A stretch of 64,000 nt of DNA from Enterococcus_K sp051713825 (GTDB taxonomy: Bacteria; Bacillota; Bacilli; Lactobacillales; Enterococcaceae). The position numbers and the translations under genes were made by a program. Under the pieces are notes generated by a model. The model was given only the letters and a program-made list of their open reading frames with translations. It did not search any database and had not been told where the DNA came from. This document shows positions 15,160-24,486 of the stretch, piece by piece; position 1 is the stretch's first letter; each line of letters opens with the position of its first letter. Location: NCBI RefSeq assembly GCF_051713825.1, contig NZ_JBIOQR010000001.1:62001-126000 (forward strand), read 5' to 3'.

Positions 15160-16050
15160 GTGACAAAAGCGGATTTAAAAAAACTATTTGGTTCAGAGGA
15201 AGAATTAACATCAGAGAATTTTGCAAAGTTAATTGATGCGTTACTGTTATTCGGTGAGTCTGAATTGCCAGGTGGTGGTTTAAAACTAACGAACAATCGT
15301 CTGCATTTAGCAACAGATCAAAAATGGCAAGTCGGAGAAGGTCACTTATCGGATATGATTCGATTGCAGTGGACTGCAGATAGAGCTAAACCAGCTTTGG
15401 TTTGGACTGATGAGACAGGTGCAGATAAGACAGCGATTATCAGCCATTACAAGGCTAACGACGCTGGACAAGCTGACCATGTTCATCTGTCAATTGAAAC
15501 AACTAAAAACGACGGAACTGGACAGATTCACACACGTATGGAGTTTCCATTTGACACAGATATTTGTGAAATTCAAACCTGGAGTTCTAATTTTACTGTC
15601 AATGGTATCAGTAGAGTTGCTGGCGCTAAAGCATCAAATCGAGATTTTACGTTTGCTACAGCCAACAAAAAATTAGGCTGCCTTGACGAGAATGGGCGTA
15701 TTATTCCGGATAAAATGTACTCTAAACGTTGGACAGTACGAGCGAATAGTACTGACGAAACAGGAAACAATGCAGGTTCTGATTTAGAAATTGTGCGCTA
15801 CAAAGACGATGGAACGCCAGTTGATACAGCTGTTTTTGTAAAACGATCTAATGGCAACATCGGTCTAGGAACCAGAAGCCCAACGAGAGCACTTGATATT
15901 GTTAGTGATGCTATTCGTCTGCGTAATACAAAGACACCAGCTAGTGCAACAGCGTATGGCGAAAAAGGTATGATTTGTTGGGATGCAGATTATCTATATA
16001 TCTGTGTGGCAGATAGTAAATGGACAAGGACCAAGTTAGATACATGGTAA
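15160..16050 (+). CDS. Putative virion decoration/fibre-like protein, 296 aa
   Basis: GTG start behind GATGGGGTGGTGATTAA. It lies between the tail-tube gene and the tail chaperones, where siphoviruses normally have no gene. The C-terminal part has fibre-type sequence: VKRSNGNIGLGTRSPTRALD (a motif before chaperone or trimer domains), then KGMICWDADYLYICVADSKW and KLDTW, an ending shared by many phage spikes and fibres. The middle is beta-rich. It may decorate the tail tube or head. A UUCG terminator follows directly, isolating it from the chaperone genes. Confidence 0.55.
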   Translation: MTKADLKKLFGSEEELTSENFAKLIDALLLFGESELPGGGLKLTNNRLHLATDQKWQVGEGHLSDMIRLQWTADRAKPALVWTDETGADKTAIISHYKANDAGQADHVHLSIETTKNDGTGQIHTRMEFPFDTDICEIQTWSSNFTVNGISRVAGAKASNRDFTFATANKKLGCLDENGRIIPDKMYSKRWTVRANSTDETGNNAGSDLEIVRYKDDGTPVDTAVFVKRSNGNIGLGTRSPTRALDIVSDAIRLRNTKTPASATAYGEKGMICWDADYLYICVADSKWTRTKLDTW

Positions 16051-16076
16051 AAGGTTAGTCTTCGGACTAGCCTTTT
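16049..16076 (+). terminator. Strong intrinsic terminator with TTCG loop
   Basis: AAAAGGTTAGTC-TTCG-GACTAGCCTTTT gives a 12-bp stem (one G-T pair) with a stable tetraloop and its T-run built into the 3' arm. It separates the 15160 gene from the tail chaperones, so downstream genes need readthrough or their own promoter. Confidence 0.8.
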
Positions 16077-16101
16077 AATTCAATTATTGGAGGAAATATA
16101 A

Positions 16102-16452
16102 ATGAGCGAAGCAAGATTAGACTTAATGATTAAGGGAAAGAAAAAAACGTTTGTACAAGACCATATCCCATACCGCAAAGCTTTGGATTATACCAAGGGA
16201 GAATCTGAGCTGTGGGGAAAGGATAAGTTTGGAACGGAGATTCAGCCTAAACAATTTGAGCTTGATGAGTACCGTGTCCGCTTTGTCGCGAGTATTTTTG
16301 ACGATGAGGATGTAACGGTAGACGCAATTTTAGATGGCTTAGATGCATCAGAAGCGCCTAAAAAGATTTCTGACATCATTATGTATCGAGTTTTAGGATA
16401 CAAAGAAAAATTTGATGACGATTCAGCCCCAAACGAAACAAAAAAGCAATAA
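16102..16452 (+). CDS. Tail assembly chaperone (gpG-like)
   Basis: A 116-residue acidic chaperone that coats the tape measure before tube polymerisation. ATG follows TTGGAGGAAATATAA. The sequence ends NETKKQ* and overlaps a -1 frame that continues 65 codons (gpGT extension). Position directly before the tape measure gene and the slippery site at its end make the assignment firm. Confidence 0.85.
   Translation: MSEARLDLMIKGKKKTFVQDHIPYRKALDYTKGESELWGKDKFGTEIQPKQFELDEYRVRFVASIFDDEDVTVDAILDGLDASEAPKKISDIIMYRVLGYKEKFDDDSAPNETKKQ
16440..16446 (+). promoter_or_regulatory. Programmed -1 frameshift site A_AAA_AAG
   Basis: In the gpG frame the codons ACA AAA AAG form the canonical slippery heptamer A AAA AAG, ten bases before the stop. 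Tandem slippage by -1 gives AAA AAA GCA and enters the long open frame to 16643. This is the conserved way tail phages make a fixed G:GT ratio. Confidence 0.9.
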
Positions 16453-16643
16453 CAGCTGCTGAGCATCATAAATTGCAATTGGATTTAGTTAAGACAATTC
16501 TTGAGCATTATCCAAATTGGTCAATCAATGATGTGCTTGATACGGATATAAGTTATCTGTATGAAATTATGTTTACAAAAACACCGAAGAAAAAGAAAAA
16601 AGTTGTAAGACCATTAAGCGATTTAGTAAAAGGAGGCGGGTAA
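16440..16643 (+). CDS. Frameshifted extension of tail chaperone (gpGT T domain)
   Basis: A 67-codon open frame reached only by -1 slippage at 16440-16446; it has no usable start of its own. The extension reads AITAAEHHKLQLDLVKTILE and ends in a lysine-rich stretch and DLVKGGG. The T domain of GT proteins recruits the tape measure and tube protein. The stop lies 1 base before the tape measure start. Confidence 0.87.
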   Translation, partial: KKAITAAEHHKLQLDLVKTILEHYPNWSINDVLDTDISYLYEIMFTKTPKKKKKVVRPLSDLVKGGG

Positions 16644-16644
16644 T

Positions 16645-19600
16645 TTGGCAGGAGCAACACCGTTAGGTAATATGGTCATTAAATTGGGATTAGATGACGC
16701 TGATTTCGGTCGAGGCGTAGCTAATTCTAAAAAACAAGTTAGCTATTTAGCAAAAGAAATGTCGGCAAACATGAAAATAGCTGACATGGCTGGCGATAAG
16801 ATGAGTAAGCTTGGCAGTAAGTACGATGGTCTCACTAAAGTAATTGGTGCGCAAGAAAAACAAGTAGCCAGTCTTAAAAAAGCCTATGAAGAGTCTTTTG
16901 TTAATGGTAAAGCTACCGAATCGACTAAAAGGCTAGCCTCACAATTACAGGACGCTAATGGTAAACTGGCCAGTTATCAAACACAGTTAAAAAATACAGT
17001 TGGTGAACTTGCAGAACTGAGAATTAAAACTACCGGTGCTACAGGCGCAATTAATAAGGCAAGTGATGGTTTAATTGCATTTGGTGGGAAAGCCCAGTCA
17101 GCTGGTTCTTTTTTAACTAAAGGCGTGACTCTTCCACTTGCCGCAGTTGCTACAGCAGTAACCACAGCGGCGATTTCGTGGGAAAGTGATTTTGCTGGGG
17201 TAAAGAAGACTAATGATGAGGTTGTCGATTCTACAGGAAAAGTTGTTTACTCTTATAAAGATTTAGAGGATGGCTTACGTGGACTAGCTAAAGAGCTACC
17301 AAGCACGCACAAGGAAATTGCGGCAGTTGCTGAAGCCGGCGGACAATTAGGCATTGCAACAGATGATGTTGTAGATTTTACGAAAGTTATGATTGATATG
17401 GGCGAGTCAACCAATTTGTCAGCTAATACGGCGGCAACTGAGTTGGCTCGTTTTGCTAATATCACAGGTATGTCTCATGATAAGTTCAGTAATTTGGGTT
17501 CTGCGATTGTTGATTTAGGTAACAATTTCGCGACTACTGAATCAGAAATATCGGCTATGGCATTACGTTTAGCTGGTGCAGGTAAACAAATTGGTATGTC
17601 TGAGGGTGACATCGTTGGCTTTGCGGCTGCTTTAAGTTCTGTAGGCGTAGAAGCTGAAGCTGGTGGGTCAGCTTTTTCAAAAGTCATGGTTCAAATGCAG
17701 TTAGCCGTTGAAAAAGGGACTGGTGCATTTTCTGAGCTTGAAGAACGAGCAAATGCCGCTGGATACACAATTGGCGACGTTTCAAATGCTGTTGGAAAAG
17801 GTGGGAAAACACTTAAAGGAATGGCTGAAGCATTAGGGACTAACAGTACGTCATTAAGAAAGTGGTATAAAGAAGCTGATAAATCTAAGACTTCGTTGGA
17901 AAACTTTTCTGATGTCGCTGGTATGACTGGCGATCAATTTTCAAAAATGTTTAAATCTGACCCTTCTGGCGCCATTATGAAATTTGTTGAAGGCTTGTCT
18001 CATGCAGAAGATAAAGGAACATCAGCAATCAAAGTTTTAGACGATATGGACATTACTGAGGTTCGTTTACGAGACAGCTTGTTGCGTGCGGCAGGAGCAA
18101 GTGGCGTCTTTTCGGATGCTGTGAAGACGGGGAATGACGCATTTAAGAAAAATACCGCATTAACAGACGAAGCAGGCAAACGCTATGAAACAACTGAATC
18201 TAAGTTAAAAATGCTTAAAAACGAAGCAGTTGATGCCGCGATAGAATTAGGCGGACCATTTGTCGATGCATTGAGAGATGGGCTAGAATCTGCGAAACCT
18301 TTAATCAAATCGTTAGGTGATTTAGTCAAGAAGTTTAGTGATGCTGATCCTAAGACGCAACAAATGATTATAAAACTAGGTGCATTTGCAATGGCAGCTG
18401 GACCAGTTTTATCTGTTGTTGGTAAAATGTCATCTGGGATCGGTGGTCTTGGAAAATCCTTTGTTGAGATGTCAGCTCAAATTGCTAAAAAGAAGGCTGT
18501 TGGGGAGTTTACTAAGCAGTTAGCTGATGGTTCTATTGAGGTTGGAACACTATCAAAAGCTCTTGGTGACGGGGTTGGAAAGTTCGGCTTATTTGGTGGA
18601 GCGGCGAGTTCGGCTGCAGGTTCAAGTGGTCTGGGTGCTATGGCTGCAACATTAGGTCCACTGGGTCCAGCTATATTAGGTATAGTTGGTGTCGGCGGGG
18701 CTTTGGCAGTCGGCTACGGGGCTTGGAAGTTATTTGGTGAAGAAGCTTGGAATTCAAGTCAACGTGTAGAACGTTGGGGTACGGATGTTGGTAAAGTAAC
18801 TGATGAAACACTCACCCATATTCAAGACAACACGCAAACTGCTTCAGGGGAATTTGGTTTAATGGAACAAGGATTTTCTGGAAATACAGAAAAAATTGTG
18901 GCGAATTTTGAAAGAATTGGTCAAACAATTGAAACATCTTTAACTTCACAAATTTCCGCTTTTAAAGAATCTTTAGATATGCTTCCCGAAGAAATTCGTG
19001 GACCAGGTAGCGAAATTATTGAAACTGCTAATGAAGTAAGAGAGAAAGCACTTGAGATTGTTCAAAAAAATAATGCAGATATATTAGATATCAAAAAGAA
19101 ATATGTGGATGCTGATGGTCAAATAACTGCCCAAGGTACAAAGATGATTGCGGACTTAATGCGTCAAAGTACTGATGAATATCTAAAAATTACGATTAAA
19201 GATGCTGATCAACGAAAAGAAGTTTCTCAAGCTTTAAACGGAGATATTGAAAGCTCAACTAAAGAACAGGCCACAAAAATGGCTCAAACACTTAGTAAAC
19301 AAAGACAAAAAACGCTTAATCAGTACACACAAGGTTTAGAGGATTACAAGAAATACTTAGATGATAAAGGGTTGCTACACACCGAAGAAGGCGAGCAATT
19401 AGTTAAGCTTTATGAACAAGCAAAAGATAGATCAACAGACGCTATTGAAGCTCAATTACTATTGATTAAAAATAAATATCCTGAGATTGCATCGGAGATG
19501 TCTTTTGCAACAGGACAAATGGCATCAAGTATGGGTGAAGCTGGTAAATATGTAAAGGAATCAAATGAAGAAATCTTACGTTCTGCGCAAGATATGTCAA

Positions 19601-21612
19601 ATGAATTAGCAGAAAATGCACAAAAAAATGCTACTCAACTATCTTGGACTGCTGACCAAGCAACTCAAGCTGGTAAAATTTGGAATGGGTTAGAGCTCAT
19701 TGATAAAGAAGGAAATGTAAAAACAAACGCAGCTCAAATTGTCAAAGACGGAACAAAAGATATTGATACGTGGAACAGAATGAGAGTTGTTTTACACGAT
19801 GCCAATCTTGATTCAAATGCTAAACTTATCATCGGAGAAGCGGCCATTGCGAACGGTCGTTGGGACGGGATGGCTTGGGAAGATAAACAAGCTGTGCTAA
19901 AAGACGAGTTTTCTCAAAACACCTTTAAAGCTTTAAGAGATGGTGGAAAATGGGATGAAATGAAATTTGAAGAAAAGAAAGCCATACTTTATTCTAATAC
20001 TCCTGAAAAAATGGCTGAAACTATGTTTAATTTAGGTCTGTGGGATGAATATCAACCCACAATTAAAGATTTAAAAGCAGATAATTATAAATTTTTGAAC
20101 TCGTTGAATGAATCAAAAGACAAAATGAAGGCATGGAATGATTTACCAAGCGATACAAGATATCTACTAGCAGATAATCAAGATGTTTTGGATAAAATCT
20201 TTACATCCGAAAAGAATTTTGCTAGATGGAATAGCTTGCCTGATATGGAAAAGAAACTACTTGCTGATAACTCTGATCTATTAGAAAAAATTACGAACTC
20301 GGACATTGAACTTGAACGATGGAATTCGCAAGATGATGCGAGCAAGAGGCTTCTAATTAATAATGAAGATGTTTATACGAAGGTATTTGAATCTCGAGAC
20401 ACACTAGCTAGGTGGGATTATCTTTCAGTAGAAGATAAGACGTTGTTAATGGATAATCAAGATGTGCTTGATAAAATTCTATCGTCTGGCAAAGAACTTG
20501 AGTGGTGGGACCGTAAATCGATATTGGAAAAAAATATTACAGTAAATAACGAAGATTTAGCGAATAAGATTTATGCCTCAACAGAAGCTTTGACTGCTTG
20601 GGAGAATATGCCTGTTGAAGTCAAGCAGATGTTTGCTAACAATGAAGATGTGATGGCTAAGTTAGATGATGGTACTTTATCACTTGCAGAATATAATGCA
20701 ATACAAGAGGATTTGAAGTATTTTCTTGGGGACGCGACTGATGTAAAGAAAGCAGCACAAGATGGTGAAACAGCCATTGATAATTATACTGGTAAAAATA
20801 TACAAGAAAAGCTCTTTACAGGTAACTCTGCAGATATAAATAATGAAAGTAAAAGTGGAATCGATTCGATTAATACGTTTAATAATAAGCAAGTTCCTAC
20901 GAAAATGATGAACGGAAATGCAAGTAGCGTGATTAATGCTACAACTCAAGGGGGGACTATGCTAGATATTTATCGGAGAAACAATCCGGATACTAAATAT
21001 TTAGCTGCTGTCGATAATGCTAGTGGTCCTGCAAGTGAAGCTACAAAAGCGGTTGGTGATTTTGACTCTAAGCCATCATTCATCCAAAAAACACTAAGTG
21101 TAGTAGCTGATTTTGGTGCAGGTATAGGAAAGCTTTTAGGGCTGGAAAAAGGTACAAACTTCCATATAGGTGGCCCGGCTATTGTCAATGACCAAAAAGG
21201 TTCAACTTACAAAGAATTAGTTATTCCTAAAGGTGGCGTTCCATTCATTCCAGATGGTAGAGATGTGTTTCTACCCGATTTACCTAAAGGTTCTAAGGTA
21301 ATTAAAGCGTCAATGACTAAACGACTTGTACCTAAATATGCTGAAGGCGTGGGCATACCACAAAATGCTCAAATAATTAAACAGATGGAATTTTTCAACA
21401 GCAGTTCAAATAATAAGCAAAATTTGAATGTTAATATCAACCAAAAAGAGTTGATAGGCGTCATCCAATCTCAGCATAAAGATATGATGTCAGTTTTAAG
21501 AATGATTCTTCAAAAAAATCCCAATATTGAGCTTGATGGAAACACTTTAAATAAGCTACAAGATTCCATGTTTGGTGATAAATTATCAAGACTTATGTCT
21601 ATGAGGGGGTAG
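16645..21612 (+). CDS. Tail tape measure protein, 1655 aa
   Basis: TTG start behind AAAAGGAGGCGGG. It sets tail length and is ejected with the DNA. The N-terminal ~130 residues are helical. Residues ~150-500 are the TP901-type core with the hydrophobic AVATAVTTAAISWESDFAGV segment. Further membrane-like, Gly/Ala-rich segments lie near residues 570-690 (SVVGKMSSGIGG, GPAILGIVGVGGALAVGYG). A long coiled region and twelve Trp-phased repeats of 30-31 residues (19681-20694) follow, then a baseplate-binding C-terminus. It is intact and the largest gene of the prophage. Confidence 0.95.
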   Translation: MAGATPLGNMVIKLGLDDADFGRGVANSKKQVSYLAKEMSANMKIADMAGDKMSKLGSKYDGLTKVIGAQEKQVASLKKAYEESFVNGKATESTKRLASQLQDANGKLASYQTQLKNTVGELAELRIKTTGATGAINKASDGLIAFGGKAQSAGSFLTKGVTLPLAAVATAVTTAAISWESDFAGVKKTNDEVVDSTGKVVYSYKDLEDGLRGLAKELPSTHKEIAAVAEAGGQLGIATDDVVDFTKVMIDMGESTNLSANTAATELARFANITGMSHDKFSNLGSAIVDLGNNFATTESEISAMALRLAGAGKQIGMSEGDIVGFAAALSSVGVEAEAGGSAFSKVMVQMQLAVEKGTGAFSELEERANAAGYTIGDVSNAVGKGGKTLKGMAEALGTNSTSLRKWYKEADKSKTSLENFSDVAGMTGDQFSKMFKSDPSGAIMKFVEGLSHAEDKGTSAIKVLDDMDITEVRLRDSLLRAAGASGVFSDAVKTGNDAFKKNTALTDEAGKRYETTESKLKMLKNEAVDAAIELGGPFVDALRDGLESAKPLIKSLGDLVKKFSDADPKTQQMIIKLGAFAMAAGPVLSVVGKMSSGIGGLGKSFVEMSAQIAKKKAVGEFTKQLADGSIEVGTLSKALGDGVGKFGLFGGAASSAAGSSGLGAMAATLGPLGPAILGIVGVGGALAVGYGAWKLFGEEAWNSSQRVERWGTDVGKVTDETLTHIQDNTQTASGEFGLMEQGFSGNTEKIVANFERIGQTIETSLTSQISAFKESLDMLPEEIRGPGSEIIETANEVREKALEIVQKNNADILDIKKKYVDADGQITAQGTKMIADLMRQSTDEYLKITIKDADQRKEVSQALNGDIESSTKEQATKMAQTLSKQRQKTLNQYTQGLEDYKKYLDDKGLLHTEEGEQLVKLYEQAKDRSTDAIEAQLLLIKNKYPEIASEMSFATGQMASSMGEAGKYVKESNEEILRSAQDMSNELAENAQKNATQLSWTADQATQAGKIWNGLELIDKEGNVKTNAAQIVKDGTKDIDTWNRMRVVLHDANLDSNAKLIIGEAAIANGRWDGMAWEDKQAVLKDEFSQNTFKALRDGGKWDEMKFEEKKAILYSNTPEKMAETMFNLGLWDEYQPTIKDLKADNYKFLNSLNESKDKMKAWNDLPSDTRYLLADNQDVLDKIFTSEKNFARWNSLPDMEKKLLADNSDLLEKITNSDIELERWNSQDDASKRLLINNEDVYTKVFESRDTLARWDYLSVEDKTLLMDNQDVLDKILSSGKELEWWDRKSILEKNITVNNEDLANKIYASTEALTAWENMPVEVKQMFANNEDVMAKLDDGTLSLAEYNAIQEDLKYFLGDATDVKKAAQDGETAIDNYTGKNIQEKLFTGNSADINNESKSGIDSINTFNNKQVPTKMMNGNASSVINATTQGGTMLDIYRRNNPDTKYLAAVDNASGPASEATKAVGDFDSKPSFIQKTLSVVADFGAGIGKLLGLEKGTNFHIGGPAIVNDQKGSTYKELVIPKGGVPFIPDGRDVFLPDLPKGSKVIKASMTKRLVPKYAEGVGIPQNAQIIKQMEFFNSSSNNKQNLNVNINQKELIGVIQSQHKDMMSVLRMILQKNPNIELDGNTLNKLQDSMFGDKLSRLMSMRG
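19681..20694 (+). repeat. Tape-measure internal repeats, 30/31-codon period
   Basis: TGG (Trp) codons fall at 19681, 19771, 19861, 19951 and 20041, then 20134, 20227, 20320, 20413, 20506 and 20599, with a Tyr codon at 20692. The first five are 90 bases apart; the rest are exactly 93 apart. Most units also carry a DNQDVLDKI-like or NNEDVxxK-like block. DNA identity between units is low, so the repeat is old and kept at protein level. Confidence 0.9.
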
Positions 21613-21615
21613 CAA

Positions 21616-22437
21616 ATGTTTTATGATTTAAGATTTATTCAAAATGATGTAGTCATTGATCCACAGGAACAGTTAAAAATCGTTTGTGCAAATATAAGTC
21701 GTGGCTACCCTCAGTACGAGGTGGAGTATACGGAATTTAGCGGGTCAAATGGAAGTAGAGAGTCTAATGCATCGTTTAAACCATTTAGTTTATTTCTTGA
21801 TTTGGATGTATTTTTTAATAATGACAAGGATGCTGAATTGATTGAAACGGAGCTATATAGTTTGATTTTTATCGGCACCCCATACTATCTAATTCATAGC
21901 AAATCACCCGGTAAACGATTCAAGGTCAATCCAGTGTCGCTAGAGCGAGAAGACGAGTATAGCAGTTACACACGTTATAAAGCTGAATTTTTAGTATTTG
22001 AAGGTCATTCAGAAGCTGTTTCAACAACGCTAAGCAATTATAGCTTAGACAATGAGTGGCAGTTTTCGCAAGGAATTCTTGCGGATGACTATGAGTACAC
22101 GTTTAATCAAAATAAATTTATTGTTTATAATGCAGGTGACTTTACTATTGATCCCCGTGAACAAGACCTAATTATTAAGGTAGAAGGCATGAGTGACGGT
22201 AAATGTACTCTTTTCAATAAAACAACAGGTGAGCGATTCATTTACAATGGTTCCATATACAGCGATAAAGGGGAAGCCTTAACGATTGAGGGAGTATATC
22301 CAAAGAAAAATGGTGTACATTGCGGAATTGAGACTAATCACGGCTTGATATCGCTAGTTCCCGGCAAAAATGAAATCGAAATTCAAAACATCTCTCGAAT
22401 GAAAGTTAGTTTTGATTTTCGTTTCTTGTATAAGTAG
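21616..22437 (+). CDS. Distal tail protein (Dit)
   Basis: A 273-residue baseplate hub protein linking tube and adhesins; ATG behind ATGAGGGGGTAGCA. The N-terminal half (MFYDLRFIQNDVVIDPQEQL, then a long beta-rich core) matches Dit/phi3626 gp14 N-terminal domains. The C-terminal half (IDPREQDLIIKVEGMSDGK onward) is a second beta-sandwich, as in evolved or long Dits. It starts 3 bases after the tape measure stop. Confidence 0.85.
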   Translation: MFYDLRFIQNDVVIDPQEQLKIVCANISRGYPQYEVEYTEFSGSNGSRESNASFKPFSLFLDLDVFFNNDKDAELIETELYSLIFIGTPYYLIHSKSPGKRFKVNPVSLEREDEYSSYTRYKAEFLVFEGHSEAVSTTLSNYSLDNEWQFSQGILADDYEYTFNQNKFIVYNAGDFTIDPREQDLIIKVEGMSDGKCTLFNKTTGERFIYNGSIYSDKGEALTIEGVYPKKNGVHCGIETNHGLISLVPGKNEIEIQNISRMKVSFDFRFLYK

Positions 22438-22445
22438 GTGCATAA

Positions 22446-23468
22446 ATGGGCGATTTAATTATTCGGAATTTTGAAGAAACCAAAGAAGAAATCCTTGTCG
22501 ACGTTGATAAGGATTCTTTTACTGTTAATTGGCAGAAAAATGAGACGTGGGAAGTCAATTTTAAAGTGATGAGAACTGATGGAAACAGCGTTGTATTTGA
22601 CCTTGTTGACTACGAGTCAATCGTTATTTGGGAAGGGCAACAGTATGTAATTAAGCAGCTGAAGAGTTATGCAGTCGGTAAACAGCAGTTTAAAGAAGTG
22701 GTGGCCATTCACATATATTACACAATCAAAGATGGACGCCAATACTCAGAAAAAACAGGAACTCTGAGTATCACACAGTGTCTGCAACATATATTTGCAA
22801 GTGGTACAAGAGGCTTTTCTTACGAGATTATTGACCCAAACAATCGCTTCTTAAAAGTCGAACAAGAAAACTTTGGGAAAGATAACTATCTGAAATTGAT
22901 TGAAGAAGTCTTAGATGATTATGACGCAGTAGTTATTCCTAACAACAAACGTTTAACCTTTTATCCTTCAGCAGATTACGGACAGAAAACAAACGAACAA
23001 ATTCGATACAGATATAACACTGACAATGTTAATTTTGACATCGATACGTTTGACTTAAAAACTCAAATTAGAGGGTTCGGAAAACAAAAAGATGAGTCAG
23101 CTGGCGGAGGGTACTACTTTAATCCAATCACGTATACGTCTACTCAAGCAACTGTTTGGGGGGTGAGAATACAAGACCCAGTAGAGGATGACCGATATAC
23201 AAATAGTGGGAATATGCTCGCTCGATTAAAGCGAGAGCTACAAGATTACCCAAATGTTTCAGGTAGTACTACTTTAAAGTGGTCGGTGGATTTGAACAAA
23301 GGGGACTATGTAACGTTTGTGTACGAGCCACTTAATATAAATATGTGGATTCAAGTAGTTGGGATAACGGACTATCCAATGATTCCAAATAAGCCACCAG
23401 AAATAGTTTTTAGCAATACAAAAAAGACGATGACAAGCATCATCAAACAATTATTAAAGAAAGGGTGA
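22446..23468 (+). CDS. Tail-associated protein (Tal, short form)
   Basis: A 340-residue protein of the phage minor structural/Tal N-terminal family that closes the tail tip (gp27-like hub). The opening MGDLIIRNFEETKEEILVDV and the KYNTDNVNFDIDTFDLKTQI-like central segment (here RYNTDNVNFDIDTFDLKTQI) are typical. Many Tals continue with a peptidoglycan hydrolase or fibre; this one ends at the structural core, so wall degradation must be supplied elsewhere. Confidence 0.82.
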   Translation: MGDLIIRNFEETKEEILVDVDKDSFTVNWQKNETWEVNFKVMRTDGNSVVFDLVDYESIVIWEGQQYVIKQLKSYAVGKQQFKEVVAIHIYYTIKDGRQYSEKTGTLSITQCLQHIFASGTRGFSYEIIDPNNRFLKVEQENFGKDNYLKLIEEVLDDYDAVVIPNNKRLTFYPSADYGQKTNEQIRYRYNTDNVNFDIDTFDLKTQIRGFGKQKDESAGGGYYFNPITYTSTQATVWGVRIQDPVEDDRYTNSGNMLARLKRELQDYPNVSGSTTLKWSVDLNKGDYVTFVYEPLNINMWIQVVGITDYPMIPNKPPEIVFSNTKKTMTSIIKQLLKKG

Positions 23469-23472
23469 TGAC

Positions 23473-24486
23473 ATGTTACCAAAATGGACGTCAAACAGAA
23501 TTGATTTAGAATTTAAAAAGCTGTTTGATAAACTAATCGACAAGGTCAATGGGCTTCCAGCCGATGCTGAGAGACGTGATAGCGCAACAAACAAGCGTAT
23601 CGATAACTTAGTATTACAGAGTGGTGGAGCGTCGCCTAATGAGGTCGTAGACGCTCGTGTTAACAGTGCTGGCCAAAGTTTTGCAACATTACACTCAAGG
23701 TTAGTCGCTGGAGAAAAATTAACGGCGCTAGAGATTAAAGTCTTAACTGAAAATTATTTGAAACAAAAAGAAGAAATTAGTCAACTGAATAAAGTGATAC
23801 AGAGTTTATTCGGAGGAACATCACAGACTATTGATATATTTATTAGTTCGAAAATTGGAAATGATACGACTGCGACAGGGACAGCTGCTAAACCATTTAA
23901 AACAATTCAATCGGCGGTAAATAGTTTGCCAATGATATCATCAAACATCTATTATTTCTGGCTAGAACCTGGTAGTTATTTGGAAGACGTCATTATTGAC
24001 TCAATTCAAGCTGGAAGAATTTTTATCCGCTCCACAAACTATGTGGAAACAATGGGTGCAACGGATACGGGCTGTTACGTAAGATCGTTTGAAGTCCTCA
24101 ATACACCGACTTATGTAAACTTGACAGGTCTCACATTTGTAGATACTAAAAATTCAGCGGGTAAATCAGTAAACTGTGACCTATCCGGATATGTATCAAT
24201 CCAAAGTTGCAGTTTTTCGGAAAACACGAAATCAATCAGTGGGTTTAGTGCGGTATATTCGAGTGGTAACACAGCAATTTCTATTGGTTCTGGAACTACG
24301 TTTAACAATCAAAATATTTGTGTCAATGCAAGATTTGCGTCACATGTGATTGTATCTGTTAAAGGCTCTGGAAATTCAATAGGCTACATCGGTGACGCAA
24401 GTGTGGTTAGATTATATTCGAGTTCACCGCTATTCGCTACTACTCTCAAGCAAGAAAAAAATGGTGGGCAGGTGCTAGGCGGATGA
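23473..24486 (+). CDS. Baseplate fibre protein with parallel beta-helix domain
   Basis: A 337-residue protein. The first ~115 residues are helical, with a coiled coil (EISQLNKVIQSLF). From residue ~120 the sequence is a pectate-lyase-like right-handed beta-helix: GTAAKPFKTIQSAVNSLP, LEPGSYLEDVIIDS and repeated short beta turns. Such domains in phage tails bind or cleave surface glycans. No catalytic cluster can be identified by eye. It overlaps the next gene by 4 bases. Confidence 0.72.
   Translation: MLPKWTSNRIDLEFKKLFDKLIDKVNGLPADAERRDSATNKRIDNLVLQSGGASPNEVVDARVNSAGQSFATLHSRLVAGEKLTALEIKVLTENYLKQKEEISQLNKVIQSLFGGTSQTIDIFISSKIGNDTTATGTAAKPFKTIQSAVNSLPMISSNIYYFWLEPGSYLEDVIIDSIQAGRIFIRSTNYVETMGATDTGCYVRSFEVLNTPTYVNLTGLTFVDTKNSAGKSVNCDLSGYVSIQSCSFSENTKSISGFSAVYSSGNTAISIGSGTTFNNQNICVNARFASHVIVSVKGSGNSIGYIGDASVVRLYSSSPLFATTLKQEKNGGQVLGG

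Noticed and set aside
15410..15676. An 88-codon frame overlapping the fibre-like gene
   Set aside because: It lies wholly within a better-supported gene in another frame, with no ribosome-binding site and poor protein-like composition.
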